From Actinomycetes bacterium (GTDB lineage Bacteria; Actinomycetota; Actinomycetes; Actinomycetales; Micrococcaceae): a DNA stretch of 64,000 bases. Positions within the stretch are counted from its first letter, which is position 1. Each line of letters begins with the position of its first letter. The stretch covers positions 9,581 to 73,580 of the forward strand of contig JAFAAV010000063.1 of assembly GCA_023426375.1 (NCBI GenBank), in the 5' to 3' direction. The translations under genes and the position numbers were made by a program. The notes under the pieces are model-generated. The model was not told the origin of the DNA. It worked only from the letters and a program-made list of their open reading frames with translations, and made no database searches. Below, in pieces: positions 46,053 through 53,983 of the stretch.

Positions 46053-46149
46053 CGAACGCACCGAAAGGTGCTTTCGAGCCAGGGGACGCTGGTGCGCTAG
46101 ATCGCTTTCGGGCGTGACAGATACGGCGGTTCGATTCCGTCGGTCTCCA
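46053..46149 (+). ncRNA. Structured RNA with tRNA-like 3' end
   Basis: A GAAA-capped hairpin with one mismatch (46053-46076) is followed by a T-arm-like hairpin, GGCGG-TTCGATT-CCGTC (46129-46145 approximately). GGTCTCC-A then ends at 46149 like an acceptor strand with discriminator. GGGGAC at 46082-46087 can pair with GTCTCC, but only about 36 nt lie between acceptor and T arm, too short and irregular for D and anticodon arms. A strong terminator follows at 46156. It may be an unusual small RNA, a degenerate tRNA, or a tRNA/tmRNA 3' fragment left at an attachment site. No full tmRNA was found. Confidence 0.4.
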
Positions 46150-46155
46150 CCGCTG

Positions 46156-46185
46156 AAACCCCGGACCTCAACGGTCCGGGGTTTT
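46156..46185 (+). terminator. Rho-independent terminator before gnd
   Basis: AAACCCCGGACC (46156-46167) pairs perfectly with GGTCCGGGGTTT (46173-46184) around a 5-nt loop, and TCTCTT follows. It closes whatever transcript carries the tRNA-like element. Confidence 0.85.
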
Positions 46186-46248
46186 CTCTTGCCCAATTGT
46201 GAGCGTGGGAACAAAGGGCAATCCCTGCTCACACCCCCACGCGATGCG

Positions 46249-46254
46249 TAGGCT
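46249..46254 (+). promoter_or_regulatory. Leaderless -10 element of gnd
   Basis: TAGGCT lies exactly 6 nt before ATG 46261, and no ribosome-binding site is visible in front of the ATG. Confidence 0.5.
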
Positions 46255-46260
46255 TATGCC

Positions 46261-47718
46261 ATGGCTGCAGATAAGAAAGCTCAAATTGGTGTCACCGGTC
46301 TCGCGGTGATGGGCGCAAACCTCGCCCGTAACTTCGCTCGTCACGGCTACACCGTGGCCCTCCACAACCGTTCCGTGGGTAAGACGGACGCTCTCATCGA
46401 GGAACACGGTTCCGAGGGCGATTTCATCCGCACGGAAACCATGCAGGAACTGGTGGACTCCTTGGAGAAGCCACGCCGCATCCTGGTGATGGTCAAGGCG
46501 GGCGCCCCCGTGGATTCCGTGATTGAACAGCTCACCCCGCTGCTCGACAAGGACGACATCATCATCGATGGCGGCAACTCCTATTTCCAGGACACGCGCC
46601 GGCGTGAACGCGAGTGCGCCGAGAACGGCCTGCACTTCGTGGGTATTGGCGTCTCCGGTGGCGAAGAGGGCGCGCTCAACGGCCCGTCCATCATGCCGGG
46701 CGGTTCCGAGGAGTCCTACAAGTCGTTGGGCCCCATGCTTGAGGACATCTCGGCCAAGGCCAACGACGGCAAACCGTGCTGCGCCTGGATCGACACGGAC
46801 GGCGCCGGGCATTTCGTCAAGATGGTTCACAACGGCATCGAATACGCGGACATGCAGGTCATCGGCGAGGCACATGAGCTACTGCGTTCGGTGGCCGGTC
46901 TGGAACCCGCCGAACAGGCGGATGTCTTCGACGAGTGGAACAAGACCGAACTCTCCTCCTACCTCATTGAGATCACCGCGCACGTACTGCGTCAGGTGGA
47001 CGCCAAAACGGGCAAGCCCTTCATCGACATCGTTGCTGATGCTGCCGGTCAGAAGGGCACCGGTCGCTGGACCGTCCAGGAAGCCCTGGAACTCGGTTCG
47101 CCGGTCACGGCCATCGCCGAGTCCGTGTTCGCCCGTGCTCTGTCATCCTCTGAGCCCGAAATGCGCCGTGAGGCCCAGGACATTCTGCCCGCCGGTATCG
47201 GCGGCACCACCGAGGACGTGGTCAAGGATCCGGAGTTCGTGGAAGACGTTCGCAAGGCGCTCTACGCGTCCAAGTTGGTTTCCTATGCGCAGGGTCTGGA
47301 CATGCTGACCATGGCCGGCCGCGAGTACGGCTGGGATCTGAACCTCGCGACCATTGCGAGCCTGTGGCGCGAGGGCTGCATCATCCGCGCCGAGCTGCTC
47401 AACGTGATCATGGAGGCCTACGCCGGTGACAAGGACCCGCTGAACCTGCTGTTCGCTCCCGAGTTCGTCGCCGCCATGGAAGACTGCCTGCCCGCATGGC
47501 GTCGCGTGGTGGCCCGTGCGGTCGAGCGTGGCATCCCGGCGCCGGTGTTCTCCTCGGCTCTGGCCTATTACGACGCGCTGCGCCGTCCGCGCCTCAACGC
47601 CGCCCTGACCCAGGGTCTGCGCGACTACTTCGGCGCGCACACCTACAAGCGCGTGGACGATCCCGAGAGCTCGTTCCACGTCCTGTGGAGCGGCGACCGT
47701 TCCGAGGTCGTCTCCTGA
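46261..47718 (+). CDS. gnd: 6-phosphogluconate dehydrogenase, decarboxylating
   Basis: Gnd (485 residues) oxidises and decarboxylates 6-phosphogluconate to ribulose 5-phosphate, making NADPH in the pentose phosphate pathway. The Rossmann motif is GVTGLAVMGANLARN, and HNRS (residues 37-40) fits NADP. Catalytic landmarks are GVSGGEEGALNGPSIMPGG and HFVKMVHNGIEYADMQ with the lysine. The C-terminal LRDYFGAHTYKRVD closes the active site. Length matches the long dimeric type. It ends at a long palindromic terminator. Confidence 0.95.
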   Translation: MAADKKAQIGVTGLAVMGANLARNFARHGYTVALHNRSVGKTDALIEEHGSEGDFIRTETMQELVDSLEKPRRILVMVKAGAPVDSVIEQLTPLLDKDDIIIDGGNSYFQDTRRRERECAENGLHFVGIGVSGGEEGALNGPSIMPGGSEESYKSLGPMLEDISAKANDGKPCCAWIDTDGAGHFVKMVHNGIEYADMQVIGEAHELLRSVAGLEPAEQADVFDEWNKTELSSYLIEITAHVLRQVDAKTGKPFIDIVADAAGQKGTGRWTVQEALELGSPVTAIAESVFARALSSSEPEMRREAQDILPAGIGGTTEDVVKDPEFVEDVRKALYASKLVSYAQGLDMLTMAGREYGWDLNLATIASLWREGCIIRAELLNVIMEAYAGDKDPLNLLFAPEFVAAMEDCLPAWRRVVARAVERGIPAPVFSSALAYYDALRRPRLNAALTQGLRDYFGAHTYKRVDDPESSFHVLWSGDRSEVVS

Positions 47719-47736
47719 TCCGTAGCTGACACAGCC

Positions 47737-47786
47737 GACGACGCCGCGGGCCCCCTTTCGTACGAAAGGGGGCCCGCGGCGTCGTC
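47737..47786. terminator. 50-bp perfect palindrome between gnd and cysE
   Basis: The two 25-nt halves are exact reverse complements around the centre TA (47761-47762). It separates convergent genes and should terminate both, although no T tract follows. Confidence 0.75.
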
Positions 47787-47808
47787 CGCCTGCAAGAAAT
47801 TCAGTGCA

Positions 47809-48393
47809 TCAGATCCACATGGCGGGATCGATGTACGTGGCTGGATCGACCAGGGGCTCCTGCTTCTCGGGGGTGCGCTGGCGGATCTTGCCCGGAATGC
47901 CCGTGACGATCGAGTCCTCGGGAACGTCCTTGACGACCACGGCGTTCGCACCCACGGCCGAATCCGAACCGACCACCAGGGGGCCGAGAATCTTGGCGCC
48001 GGCACCGATGGTCACGCGATCACCAATGGTGGGGTGGCGCTTGACGGGCTCCAGCGAGCGTCCGCCCAGGGTCACACCGTGGTAGATCATGACGTCCTCG
48101 CCGATCTCTGCGGTCTCACCAATGACCACACCCATGCCGTGGTCGATGAAGAAACGGCGCCCGATGGTGGCTCCGGGGTGGATCTCCACGCCGGTTACCC
48201 AGCGGGCGAGCTGCGAGACGGTGCGAGCGAGCAGCTGCTTATTGGGGTCCTGCCACAGCTTGTGGGAGAGTCGGTGGGCCCAGATGGCGTGCAACCCGGA
48301 GTAGTTCAGGGCGATCTCCACGTTCGAACGAGCCGCTGGATCGTGGCTGCGGGCAGTTTCGAGATCTTCCTTGAGTCTGCGCCAAACGCTCAC
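47809..48393 (-). CDS. cysE: Serine O-acetyltransferase
   Basis: CysE (194 residues) acetylates L-serine with acetyl-CoA, the first step to cysteine. It is the short EpsC type. An N-terminal helical region ([20 protein letters not shown]) leads to a left-handed beta-helix of hexapeptide repeats ([41 protein letters not shown]) with the catalytic His-Asp pairs. The C-terminal tail ends in PAMWI, and CysK binds the terminal isoleucine of CysE to form the cysteine synthase complex. The start is GTG 48391-48393 after AGAGG. cysK lies upstream on the same strand. Confidence 0.93.
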   Translation of the reverse strand: MSVWRRLKEDLETARSHDPAARSNVEIALNYSGLHAIWAHRLSHKLWQDPNKQLLARTVSQLARWVTGVEIHPGATIGRRFFIDHGMGVVIGETAEIGEDVMIYHGVTLGGRSLEPVKRHPTIGDRVTIGAGAKILGPLVVGSDSAVGANAVVVKDVPEDSIVTGIPGKIRQRTPEKQEPLVDPATYIDPAMWI

Positions 48394-48556
48394 GTGTCCG
48401 TACCTCTTCTGCTCCGCCCCGTGTCAGGGCCCGATTGATCTCGTGTTGTAGCTGACGCCGGGGCGTCTTTCGTGCCAACGCTACAGAACCTTCATGCTAT
48501 TCCCGGCCCCGCGACGGGCACGAGTTTCCACAGGTCATGGCGGGGACGCAGCGAAA

Positions 48557-48604
48557 AACACGCGCGCGGCAGGAACCTCGTGGGTCACCCGCCGCGCGCG
48601 TGTT
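48557..48604 (-). terminator. Terminator of cysK
   Basis: On the minus strand a 14-bp perfect stem (48604-48591 with 48570-48557) ends directly in TTTTT. It separates cysK from cysE, so the two are probably transcribed apart. Confidence 0.8.
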
Positions 48605-48630
48605 GTCAGCTCATGCGAAGTGGCGCTGGA

Positions 48631-49566
48631 TCAGCCGCGGATGTCTTCGTAGAGCAGGGTGGAGATGTAACGCTCGCCGAAGTCGGGAACGATCGCGACG
48701 ATGAGCTTGTCGCGGTTCTCTTCCTTACCGGCTTCCTGAAGCGCAGCCCATACTGCTGCACCGGAGGAGATGCCGCCCAGGATGCCCTCGCGGGAGCCCA
48801 GCTCGCGAGAGGTGGCCACGGAGTCCTCCACGGTGACGTCGTAGACGTCGTCGTAGATCTCGCGGTCCAGCACGTCCGGAACGAAGTTGGCGCCCAGACC
48901 CTGGATCTTGTGGGGTCCGGCCTTGCCCTCGGTGAGCAGCGGGGAATCGGCGGGCTCGACAGCCACCAAACGGATGTCGGACTTCTTCTCGCGCAGGTAC
49001 TTGCCGGCGCCGGTGATGGTGCCGCCGGTGCCGATTCCGGCCACGAAGATGTCGATCTGACCGTCAGTGTCTTCCCAGACCTCGGGGCCGGTGGTGTTGT
49101 AGTGGATCTCGGCGTTGGCCGGGTTGGAGAACTGGCGAGCGAGTACGGCGTTGTCGGTGGACTGCACGATCTCCTGAGCCTTCTCCACGGCACCGCGCAT
49201 GCCCTCAGCACCCGGGGTCAGCACGATCTCCGCACCGAAGGCGCGCAGCATGACACGACGCTCGGTGGACATGGTCTCGGGCATGGTCAGGATGACCTTG
49301 TAACCGCGAGCTGCACCCACCATGGCCAGGGCAATACCGGTGTTACCGGAGGTGCCTTCCACCACGGTGCCGCCGGGCTTGAGCTCACCGGAGGCCTCAG
49401 CGGCGTCGATGATGGCCTTACCGATACGGTCCTTGACCGAGTTGGCCGGGTTGTAGAACTCGAGCTTGACGGCGACGTTGCCGGGAAGGTCCTTGTCCAG
49501 CTGGTTCAAGCGGACCAGGGGAGTGCCGCCGACGATTTCGGTGACGTTCTCGTAAATCTTGCCCAT
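48631..49566 (-). CDS. cysK: Cysteine synthase A (O-acetylserine sulfhydrylase)
   Basis: CysK (311 residues) makes cysteine from O-acetylserine and sulfide with PLP. The PLP lysine is Lys45 in NPANSVKDRIG. The substrate loop EGTSGNTGIAL, the PLP phosphate loop GTGGTITG and the ISSGAAVWA motif match CysK rather than cystathionine beta-synthase. Cysteine also feeds mycothiol, whose reductase is encoded at 298-1716. A terminator follows at 48557. The start is ATG 49564-49566 with AGGAGAG close upstream. Confidence 0.95.
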   Translation of the reverse strand: MGKIYENVTEIVGGTPLVRLNQLDKDLPGNVAVKLEFYNPANSVKDRIGKAIIDAAEASGELKPGGTVVEGTSGNTGIALAMVGAARGYKVILTMPETMSTERRVMLRAFGAEIVLTPGAEGMRGAVEKAQEIVQSTDNAVLARQFSNPANAEIHYNTTGPEVWEDTDGQIDIFVAGIGTGGTITGAGKYLREKKSDIRLVAVEPADSPLLTEGKAGPHKIQGLGANFVPDVLDREIYDDVYDVTVEDSVATSRELGSREGILGGISSGAAVWAALQEAGKEENRDKLIVAIVPDFGERYISTLLYEDIRG

Positions 49567-49652
49567 GGATGTTCTCTCCTGTCGTGGGATCGTGCTGGGA
49601 GGTGTGTCAGCACAGAACTGGTTTTCAGCCTAGTGCCGGTGTCGGGTGGATC

Positions 49653-50192
49653 TCAGTGAGTTAGCCACACAGCGTAATCTTTGCGGACCTTGGCCAACTT
49701 GGGGTTGATGATCACCTGGCAGTAGCCGTTGAACGGTTGGTTGCCGTAGAAGTCCTGGTGGAAATCCTCGGCCTCCCACAGTTTCTGGGGTTCCTCGATG
49801 GTCGTGACGATCGGGTCCTGGAACAACCGCTGGGCCTTCTTGATGGCCTGCTCGAACAGCGTGCGCTGCTGCTCGTTGGCGGGGAACATCGCAGAGCGGT
49901 ACTGGGTGCCCACGTCGTAGCCCTGGCGGTTCAACGTGGTCGGATCGTGGCCGGTGAAGAAGAGGTCCAGAATGACATCGGCGGGGACGACCATGGGGTC
50001 GAAGGTGACCACCACGGCTTCCGCGTGGCCGGTGGTGCCGGAACACACGGACTCGTAGTCGGGGTGATCGGTGTGGCCCCCGGTGTACACACTGCGGACG
50101 TCCTGCACACCGCGGACACGGCGGTAGACGGCATCCAGACACCAGAAGCAACCGCCGGCGAGCACAAAGGTTTCTGTCGAGGAAGAACTCAT
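49653..50192 (-). CDS. msrA: Peptide methionine sulfoxide reductase MsrA
   Basis: MsrA (179 residues) reduces the S-epimer of methionine sulfoxide in oxidised proteins. The catalytic Cys15 is in AGGCFWC, with Cys18 nearby, and GHAEAV, FFTGHDPTTLNRQGYDVGTQYRS and the C-terminal GYCQVIINPKL follow. ATG 50192 is chosen. A frame open to 50222 exists but lacks homology. The sequence just upstream (TTATAC, 5 nt before the ATG) may be a -10 for a leaderless message. It is divergent from the NIF3 gene. Confidence 0.93.
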   Translation of the reverse strand: MSSSSTETFVLAGGCFWCLDAVYRRVRGVQDVRSVYTGGHTDHPDYESVCSGTTGHAEAVVVTFDPMVVPADVILDLFFTGHDPTTLNRQGYDVGTQYRSAMFPANEQQRTLFEQAIKKAQRLFQDPIVTTIEEPQKLWEAEDFHQDFYGNQPFNGYCQVIINPKLAKVRKDYAVWLTH

Positions 50193-50250
50193 ATTCCGTA
50201 TAACGCGCAAACCGCCGCACAATTCCCGGCGGTTGGGTTGCGGTCGCTCC

Positions 50251-50256
50251 TAGGAT
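50251..50256 (+). promoter_or_regulatory. Leaderless -10 element of the NIF3 gene
   Basis: TAGGAT lies exactly 6 nt before ATG 50263. No ribosome-binding site is seen. Confidence 0.5.
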
Positions 50257-50262
50257 GGTTCT

Positions 50263-51186
50263 ATGACGTCTGAGGCTCAATCGCAGCACCGTTCGATTCC
50301 CACGCTTGAACAGGTGGTGGCCGCGGCGGACTCGCTGTGGCCATTCCGGCTCCAGGAGGAATGGGACGCTTCCGGCTTGGTGACGGGCCGACCCGATCAA
50401 CCCGTGCAGCGCATCCACTTCGCCGTGGATCCGGTCGCCGCAGTTGTGGAAGAGGCCATCGACCTCGACGCCGATCTGCTGATCACCCATCACCCCCTGC
50501 TCATCCGCGGGGTCACCTCCGTTGCAGCCGAGGGTTTCAAGGGCAAGGTCATCCACGACCTGATCGAGAACCGGTGTGCACTCCTGGCCTGCCACACCAA
50601 CGCGGACTCCGCCCGTCGAGGCGTATCAGACGCCTTGATCGCTGCGGCGGGGGTCAATTCCGACGACGCCGCTCCGCTCGTCCCGGACGCCACGGACCCG
50701 GGCGTGGGACTAGGGCGAGTGGGCACGCTGGCTGAAAGCGTGACTCTCCGAGAGCTGGCCGAGCGCCTGGCCACCAATATCCCGGGAACTGCGCAGGGGC
50801 TGCGCATCGCGGGTGACCCGGACCGCAAGGTCACCACCATCGCGGTGTGTGGCGGTTCCGGCGACTCGCTGTTCGAACAGGTTCGGGCCACCGGTGCGGA
50901 CGTGTACATCACCGCAGACCTGCGGCATCACCCGGCATCCGAGGCCCGCGAACACGCTCTGGGACCCGGGGCACACGGAACGCCCGCTCTGATCGACGCC
51001 GCGCATTCGGCAAGCGAGGCCCTGTGGCTTCCGTGGGGAGCGGAAGACCTGCAGCGTGCGCTCACCGCCCAGGGATTCGACGTTGAGGTGTACGTCAGCG
51101 ATCTGCGGACCGACCCGTGGGATTTCCGTGTGGCTTCGCCCAACTCCGATTCCGCGCCGAACCACACTTCAGGAGAGACCTCATGA
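50263..51186 (+). CDS. NIF3-like dinuclear metal-centre protein
   Basis: This is a 307-residue NIF3/YbgI/YqfO family protein. Metal-binding motifs are LLITHHPLLIRG (two His), CHTNADSA, and the C-terminal ADLRHHPASEAREH with DAAHSASE. The family is labelled GTP cyclohydrolase I type 2 in places, but its true reaction is unsettled. There is no extra PII-like insert. It forms an operon with the zinc-ribbon gene through an ATGA overlap, an arrangement seen widely in actinobacteria. Confidence 0.88.
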   Translation: MTSEAQSQHRSIPTLEQVVAAADSLWPFRLQEEWDASGLVTGRPDQPVQRIHFAVDPVAAVVEEAIDLDADLLITHHPLLIRGVTSVAAEGFKGKVIHDLIENRCALLACHTNADSARRGVSDALIAAAGVNSDDAAPLVPDATDPGVGLGRVGTLAESVTLRELAERLATNIPGTAQGLRIAGDPDRKVTTIAVCGGSGDSLFEQVRATGADVYITADLRHHPASEAREHALGPGAHGTPALIDAAHSASEALWLPWGAEDLQRALTAQGFDVEVYVSDLRTDPWDFRVASPNSDSAPNHTSGETS

Positions 51187-51908
51187 CCGAGCAATACGCC
51201 CTGACCGCGCTCCTGGACCTGCAGGCGGTGGATTCCGAAGTGCACGGGATCATGGTCAAGGCCAAGTCCTTGCAGGAATCCGAGCACGTGAAAGCGTTGC
51301 TGGCCCGCCGGTCCCGGTCCATTGAGGCGGCCAAGAAACTGGACGCGCAAGGCAAGGAGGCCACGAGCGCCGTCGACACCGCGGAACGCAAGGTGCGGGA
51401 CATCCAGGCCAAGATCGACAGGGACACCGAGCGTCTCAATCACGGCGGTACGGCCAAGGACCTGATGGGGATCCAGCACGAGATCGACACGCTCACCAAG
51501 CAGCGCGGCGAGGCCGAGGAGGCCCAGTACCAGGCCATGGAACATGCAGAGGCGGTGGCCGCGGACCGTGAGCAGAAGCTGCCGCTGCTGCGAGCGGCCG
51601 ACGCCCAGGCCAGGGAGGCCGTGGCCCAGCGGGACCAGGACCTCGCCGCGTTGAAAGAGCGTCACCAGGAGCTCACCTCACAACGCCCCGGGCTGGTGAG
51701 CGCGGTCGGAGACGAGGTGCTGATCAAACGCTACGACTCGCTACGCAACGCACGCGGCGGCGGGCGCATTGCCGTGGCCCGTTTCGAACGGGACACGTGC
51801 GGGGCGTGCGGCACGCACATGAGCCCGGGGGATGCCGAAACCATCGTCAATACCCCCGGGGGAAGCATTCCCACGTGCATCGAGTGCTCGGCGCTGCTGG
51901 TCCGCTGA
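51183..51908 (+). CDS. Coiled-coil zinc-ribbon protein (DUF164/C4-type family)
   Basis: The 241-residue protein has a long antiparallel coiled coil (about residues 25-190, rich in Lys, Glu, Ala, Gln) and a C-terminal zinc ribbon (CGACGTHM ... CIECSALLVR). Relatives such as Chlamydia CT398 bind membrane or RNA partners, and the bacterial role is unclear. ATG 51183 overlaps the NIF3 stop, with AGGAGAG upstream. The frame is open further upstream inside NIF3 but with no start signal. RNase P RNA follows 56 bp later. Confidence 0.82.
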   Translation: MTEQYALTALLDLQAVDSEVHGIMVKAKSLQESEHVKALLARRSRSIEAAKKLDAQGKEATSAVDTAERKVRDIQAKIDRDTERLNHGGTAKDLMGIQHEIDTLTKQRGEAEEAQYQAMEHAEAVAADREQKLPLLRAADAQAREAVAQRDQDLAALKERHQELTSQRPGLVSAVGDEVLIKRYDSLRNARGGGRIAVARFERDTCGACGTHMSPGDAETIVNTPGGSIPTCIECSALLVR

Positions 51909-51951
51909 GCCCGTTTGGACCCGCGTGAAAACGGGGACGTGCCCGGCGCGA

Positions 51952-51957
51952 TAGGAT
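51952..51957 (+). promoter_or_regulatory. -10 element of rnpB
   Basis: TAGGAT ends 7 nt before the first base of the mature RNase P RNA at 51965, a normal start-site distance. Confidence 0.55.
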
Positions 51958-51964
51958 CGACGCT

Positions 51965-52341
51965 GGACAGGCGGGCCGGGTGACCGCGCGGTGTGCCTTT
52001 TGGCGCGTCTCGAGGAAAGTCCGGGCTCCGCAGAGCTGGATGGTGGGTAACGCCCACTCGGGGAAACCCGCAGGACAGTGCCACAGAAAATAGACCGCCC
52101 GCTTCGAGCGGGTCAGGGTGAAAAGGTGGTGTAAGAGACCACCAGCGTGCCGGGTGACCGGTGCGGCTTGGTAAACCCCATCCGGAGCAAGGCCATGCAG
52201 GGTACGTTCGAGGGCTGCTCGCCCGAGTGCCCGGGTAGGCTGCTTGAGTCGTGCGGCAACGTACGGCCTAGATGGATGGTCACCACCGCGGTTCGGGTAA
52301 CCGGCCGCGGCACAGAACCCGGCTCATAGGCCCGCCTGTCC
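51965..52341 (+). ncRNA. rnpB: RNase P RNA, bacterial type A
   Basis: This 377-nt catalytic RNA trims tRNA 5' ends with the RnpA protein. The P1 helix is formed by GGACAGGCGGGCC at the 5' end and its exact complement at 52329-52341. Universal parts are present: GAGGAAAGTCCGGGCTCC (P3/CR-I region), ACAGAAAATAGACCGCC (CR-II/III), GTAAACCCC, and near the end ACAGAACCCGGCTCATAGGCC. The arrangement fits ancestral type A. Confidence 0.95.
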
Positions 52342-52347
52342 CTCCAC

Positions 52348-52353
52348 TAGACT
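52348..52353 (+). promoter_or_regulatory. Leaderless -10 element of yaaA
   Basis: TAGACT lies exactly 6 nt before GTG 52360 and directly follows the rnpB 3' end. There is no ribosome-binding site. Confidence 0.5.
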
Positions 52354-52359
52354 TCTGGG

Positions 52360-53142
52360 GTGCTGATTTTGCTACCCCCGTCCGAGTCCAAGACCGTTCC
52401 CGCCTCAGACGAACCCGTGTCCTTCGAGACACTGAGCTTCCCGGGCCTCACAAAGTACCGTGAGCATTTGGCGACCACACTGGCTCGCGTGAGCGGCCAG
52501 AAGAACGCGTTGTCCGTTCTGGGGGTGGGGGAGTCCTTGGGCGCCGACGTCGCTCGCAACCGTGAGCTTCTGACCGCACCTTCCGGCCCGGCGCTGTCCG
52601 TCTACACCGGCGTTCTCTACGACGCTCTCGACGCTGATTCCCTGACAGGGGTCGCTCATGAGGTCGCAGATCGTTCGCTAGTCGTGATCTCTGCATTGTG
52701 GGGAGCCGTTCGACCCACCGATCACATTCCCGCGTATCGACTGTCGATGGGCACGGATCTACCGCGCCACGGGAAGCTCAACACGTGGTGGAAGCCTCGC
52801 CTGGCACCGGTGCTGGACCAGGTGGCAGCCGAGCAGGTGATCGTGGATTGCAGGTCGGCCGCGTACGCGGCGGCGTGGAAAGCCCCTGCCCCTCACACGA
52901 TTGCGGTGCGAGTGGAGCAACTCAATGAGGCGGGTCAGCGTTCTGTGGTGTCGCACAACGCGAAGCTCACGCGAGGCTTGGTGGCCCGGTTCTTGTGTGA
53001 ATTCGAGGCTGAACACGGTCCGATCGAGACGGTTGACGCCGTCCGGGATGCGCTGAGCACGCGCTGGACCGTTGAATTGACCGAACCCACGGCCCGCAAG
53101 GCTGGAACCCTGACCGTGGTACTCGATCCACCGACCCGCTGA
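52360..53142 (+). CDS. yaaA: Peroxide stress protein YaaA family
   Basis: This 260-residue DUF328 protein reads MLILLPPSESK at its start, the family signature. Further conserved stretches are LYTGVLYDALD, SALWGAVRPTDHIPAYRLSMG and VVSHNAKLTRGLVARFL. In E. coli YaaA lowers free iron and protects DNA during peroxide stress, and the fold binds DNA. The start is GTG 52360 with a leaderless signature. It converges with def. Confidence 0.88.
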   Translation: MLILLPPSESKTVPASDEPVSFETLSFPGLTKYREHLATTLARVSGQKNALSVLGVGESLGADVARNRELLTAPSGPALSVYTGVLYDALDADSLTGVAHEVADRSLVVISALWGAVRPTDHIPAYRLSMGTDLPRHGKLNTWWKPRLAPVLDQVAAEQVIVDCRSAAYAAAWKAPAPHTIAVRVEQLNEAGQRSVVSHNAKLTRGLVARFLCEFEAEHGPIETVDAVRDALSTRWTVELTEPTARKAGTLTVVLDPPTR

Positions 53143-53181
53143 CCGGCGGGGGCGTGGTTCAGAACTGTGGAGCTGTCGAGG

Positions 53182-53203
53182 AAACCCACCAGGAGCGGGT
53201 TTT
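53182..53203 (+). terminator. Weak terminator after yaaA
   Basis: AAACCC pairs with GGGTTT around a 9-nt loop, with one more T after the stem. It lies in the 66-bp gap between convergent yaaA and def. Confidence 0.45.
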
Positions 53204-53208
53204 GAACG

Positions 53209-53778
53209 TCAGTGACCGAAGGGGTCTTCGTCCTCGCCCGGCATCCAGATGGAATCGCCGGACCACTCTTCGTTCTTGATGGCTTTCTTGGCCTTCTTGC
53301 CCCACTTGGTGTTGAGCCGGTCCACGTAGAGTTTGCCGTCCAGGTGGTCGTATTCGTGCTGCATGACGCGTGCGAACCAGCCGTTGGCCTCGAAAGCAAC
53401 GGGGTCGCCGTTCTCATCCTGGCCGGCAATGCGGACCCAATCGGCACGCTTGAGCGGCCACGAGTAGCCGGGGACGGAGAGGCAGCCCTCGGATTCTTCG
53501 TCAGGATCGGGGGCGATCTCTGAGATCTTGCCGGGGGTCAGCACCGGGTTGACCAGGACGCCGCGCGGCGCCACATCGTCATCGTTGTCGAACACGTAGG
53601 TGAAGATCCGTAGCCCCACGCCGATCTGTGGCGCGGCTAGTCCCACACCGTGGGCCGCATCCATGGTCTCGTACATGTCCGCGATCAGTTCGCGCAGTTC
53701 ATCGTTGAACTCGGTGACCTTCGCCGCGGGACGGTGCAGCACCGGGTTCCCGGTAATAACGATGGGGCGAATGGCCAT
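53209..53778 (-). CDS. def: Peptide deformylase
   Basis: Def (189 residues) removes the N-formyl group from new proteins. The metal-binding residues are Cys99 (EGCLSVPG), His141 and His145 (QHEYDHLDG) with catalytic Glu142, plus GVGLAAPQIG at 44-53. An extra charged tail (KKAKKAIKNEEW ... EDEDPFGH) is common in actinobacteria. ATG 53778 is chosen because GAGGAA is 7 nt upstream. The gene is divergent from the glycosyltransferase operon, with about 200 bp between starts. Confidence 0.94.
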   Translation of the reverse strand: MAIRPIVITGNPVLHRPAAKVTEFNDELRELIADMYETMDAAHGVGLAAPQIGVGLRIFTYVFDNDDDVAPRGVLVNPVLTPGKISEIAPDPDEESEGCLSVPGYSWPLKRADWVRIAGQDENGDPVAFEANGWFARVMQHEYDHLDGKLYVDRLNTKWGKKAKKAIKNEEWSGDSIWMPGEDEDPFGH

Positions 53779-53983
53779 GGTGAAGTTCCTCACGCGATGC
53801 TGTTGGGGTGGTCGGTCCGCAGGTAAATATATCGCGTGCGGGGTTGCGTCGAAAGGTCCCCATACCTGCGGCTAACATTAAGCCTGCTGAATATCTCCCC
53901 CGCAGGGGTGTGGTGCATTGTTCAGCAGCCGTTATGAACTGTCCGACGGGCCAAAATTATCTACTACAAGGAGGCATGTCCGA

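Noticed and set aside
45840..46149. A complete tmRNA gene ending at 46149
   Set aside because: The T-arm-like 3' end was suggestive, but there is no 5' end of the GGGGCTG...TTCGAC type upstream, no tag ORF, and not enough room before tRNA-Val.
46082..46149. A standard tRNA on the plus strand
   Set aside because: The T arm and part of the acceptor fit, but no D arm or anticodon arm can be drawn and the length (68 nt) is too short.
49567..49652. A T-box or other riboswitch before cysK
   Set aside because: The gap to msrA is only 86 bp and shows no stem or T-box sequence.
48472..49659. A 395-codon plus-strand frame across cysK
   Set aside because: It spans the cysK terminator and is antisense to a clear CysK protein. 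The product is Gly/His/Leu-rich with no domain.
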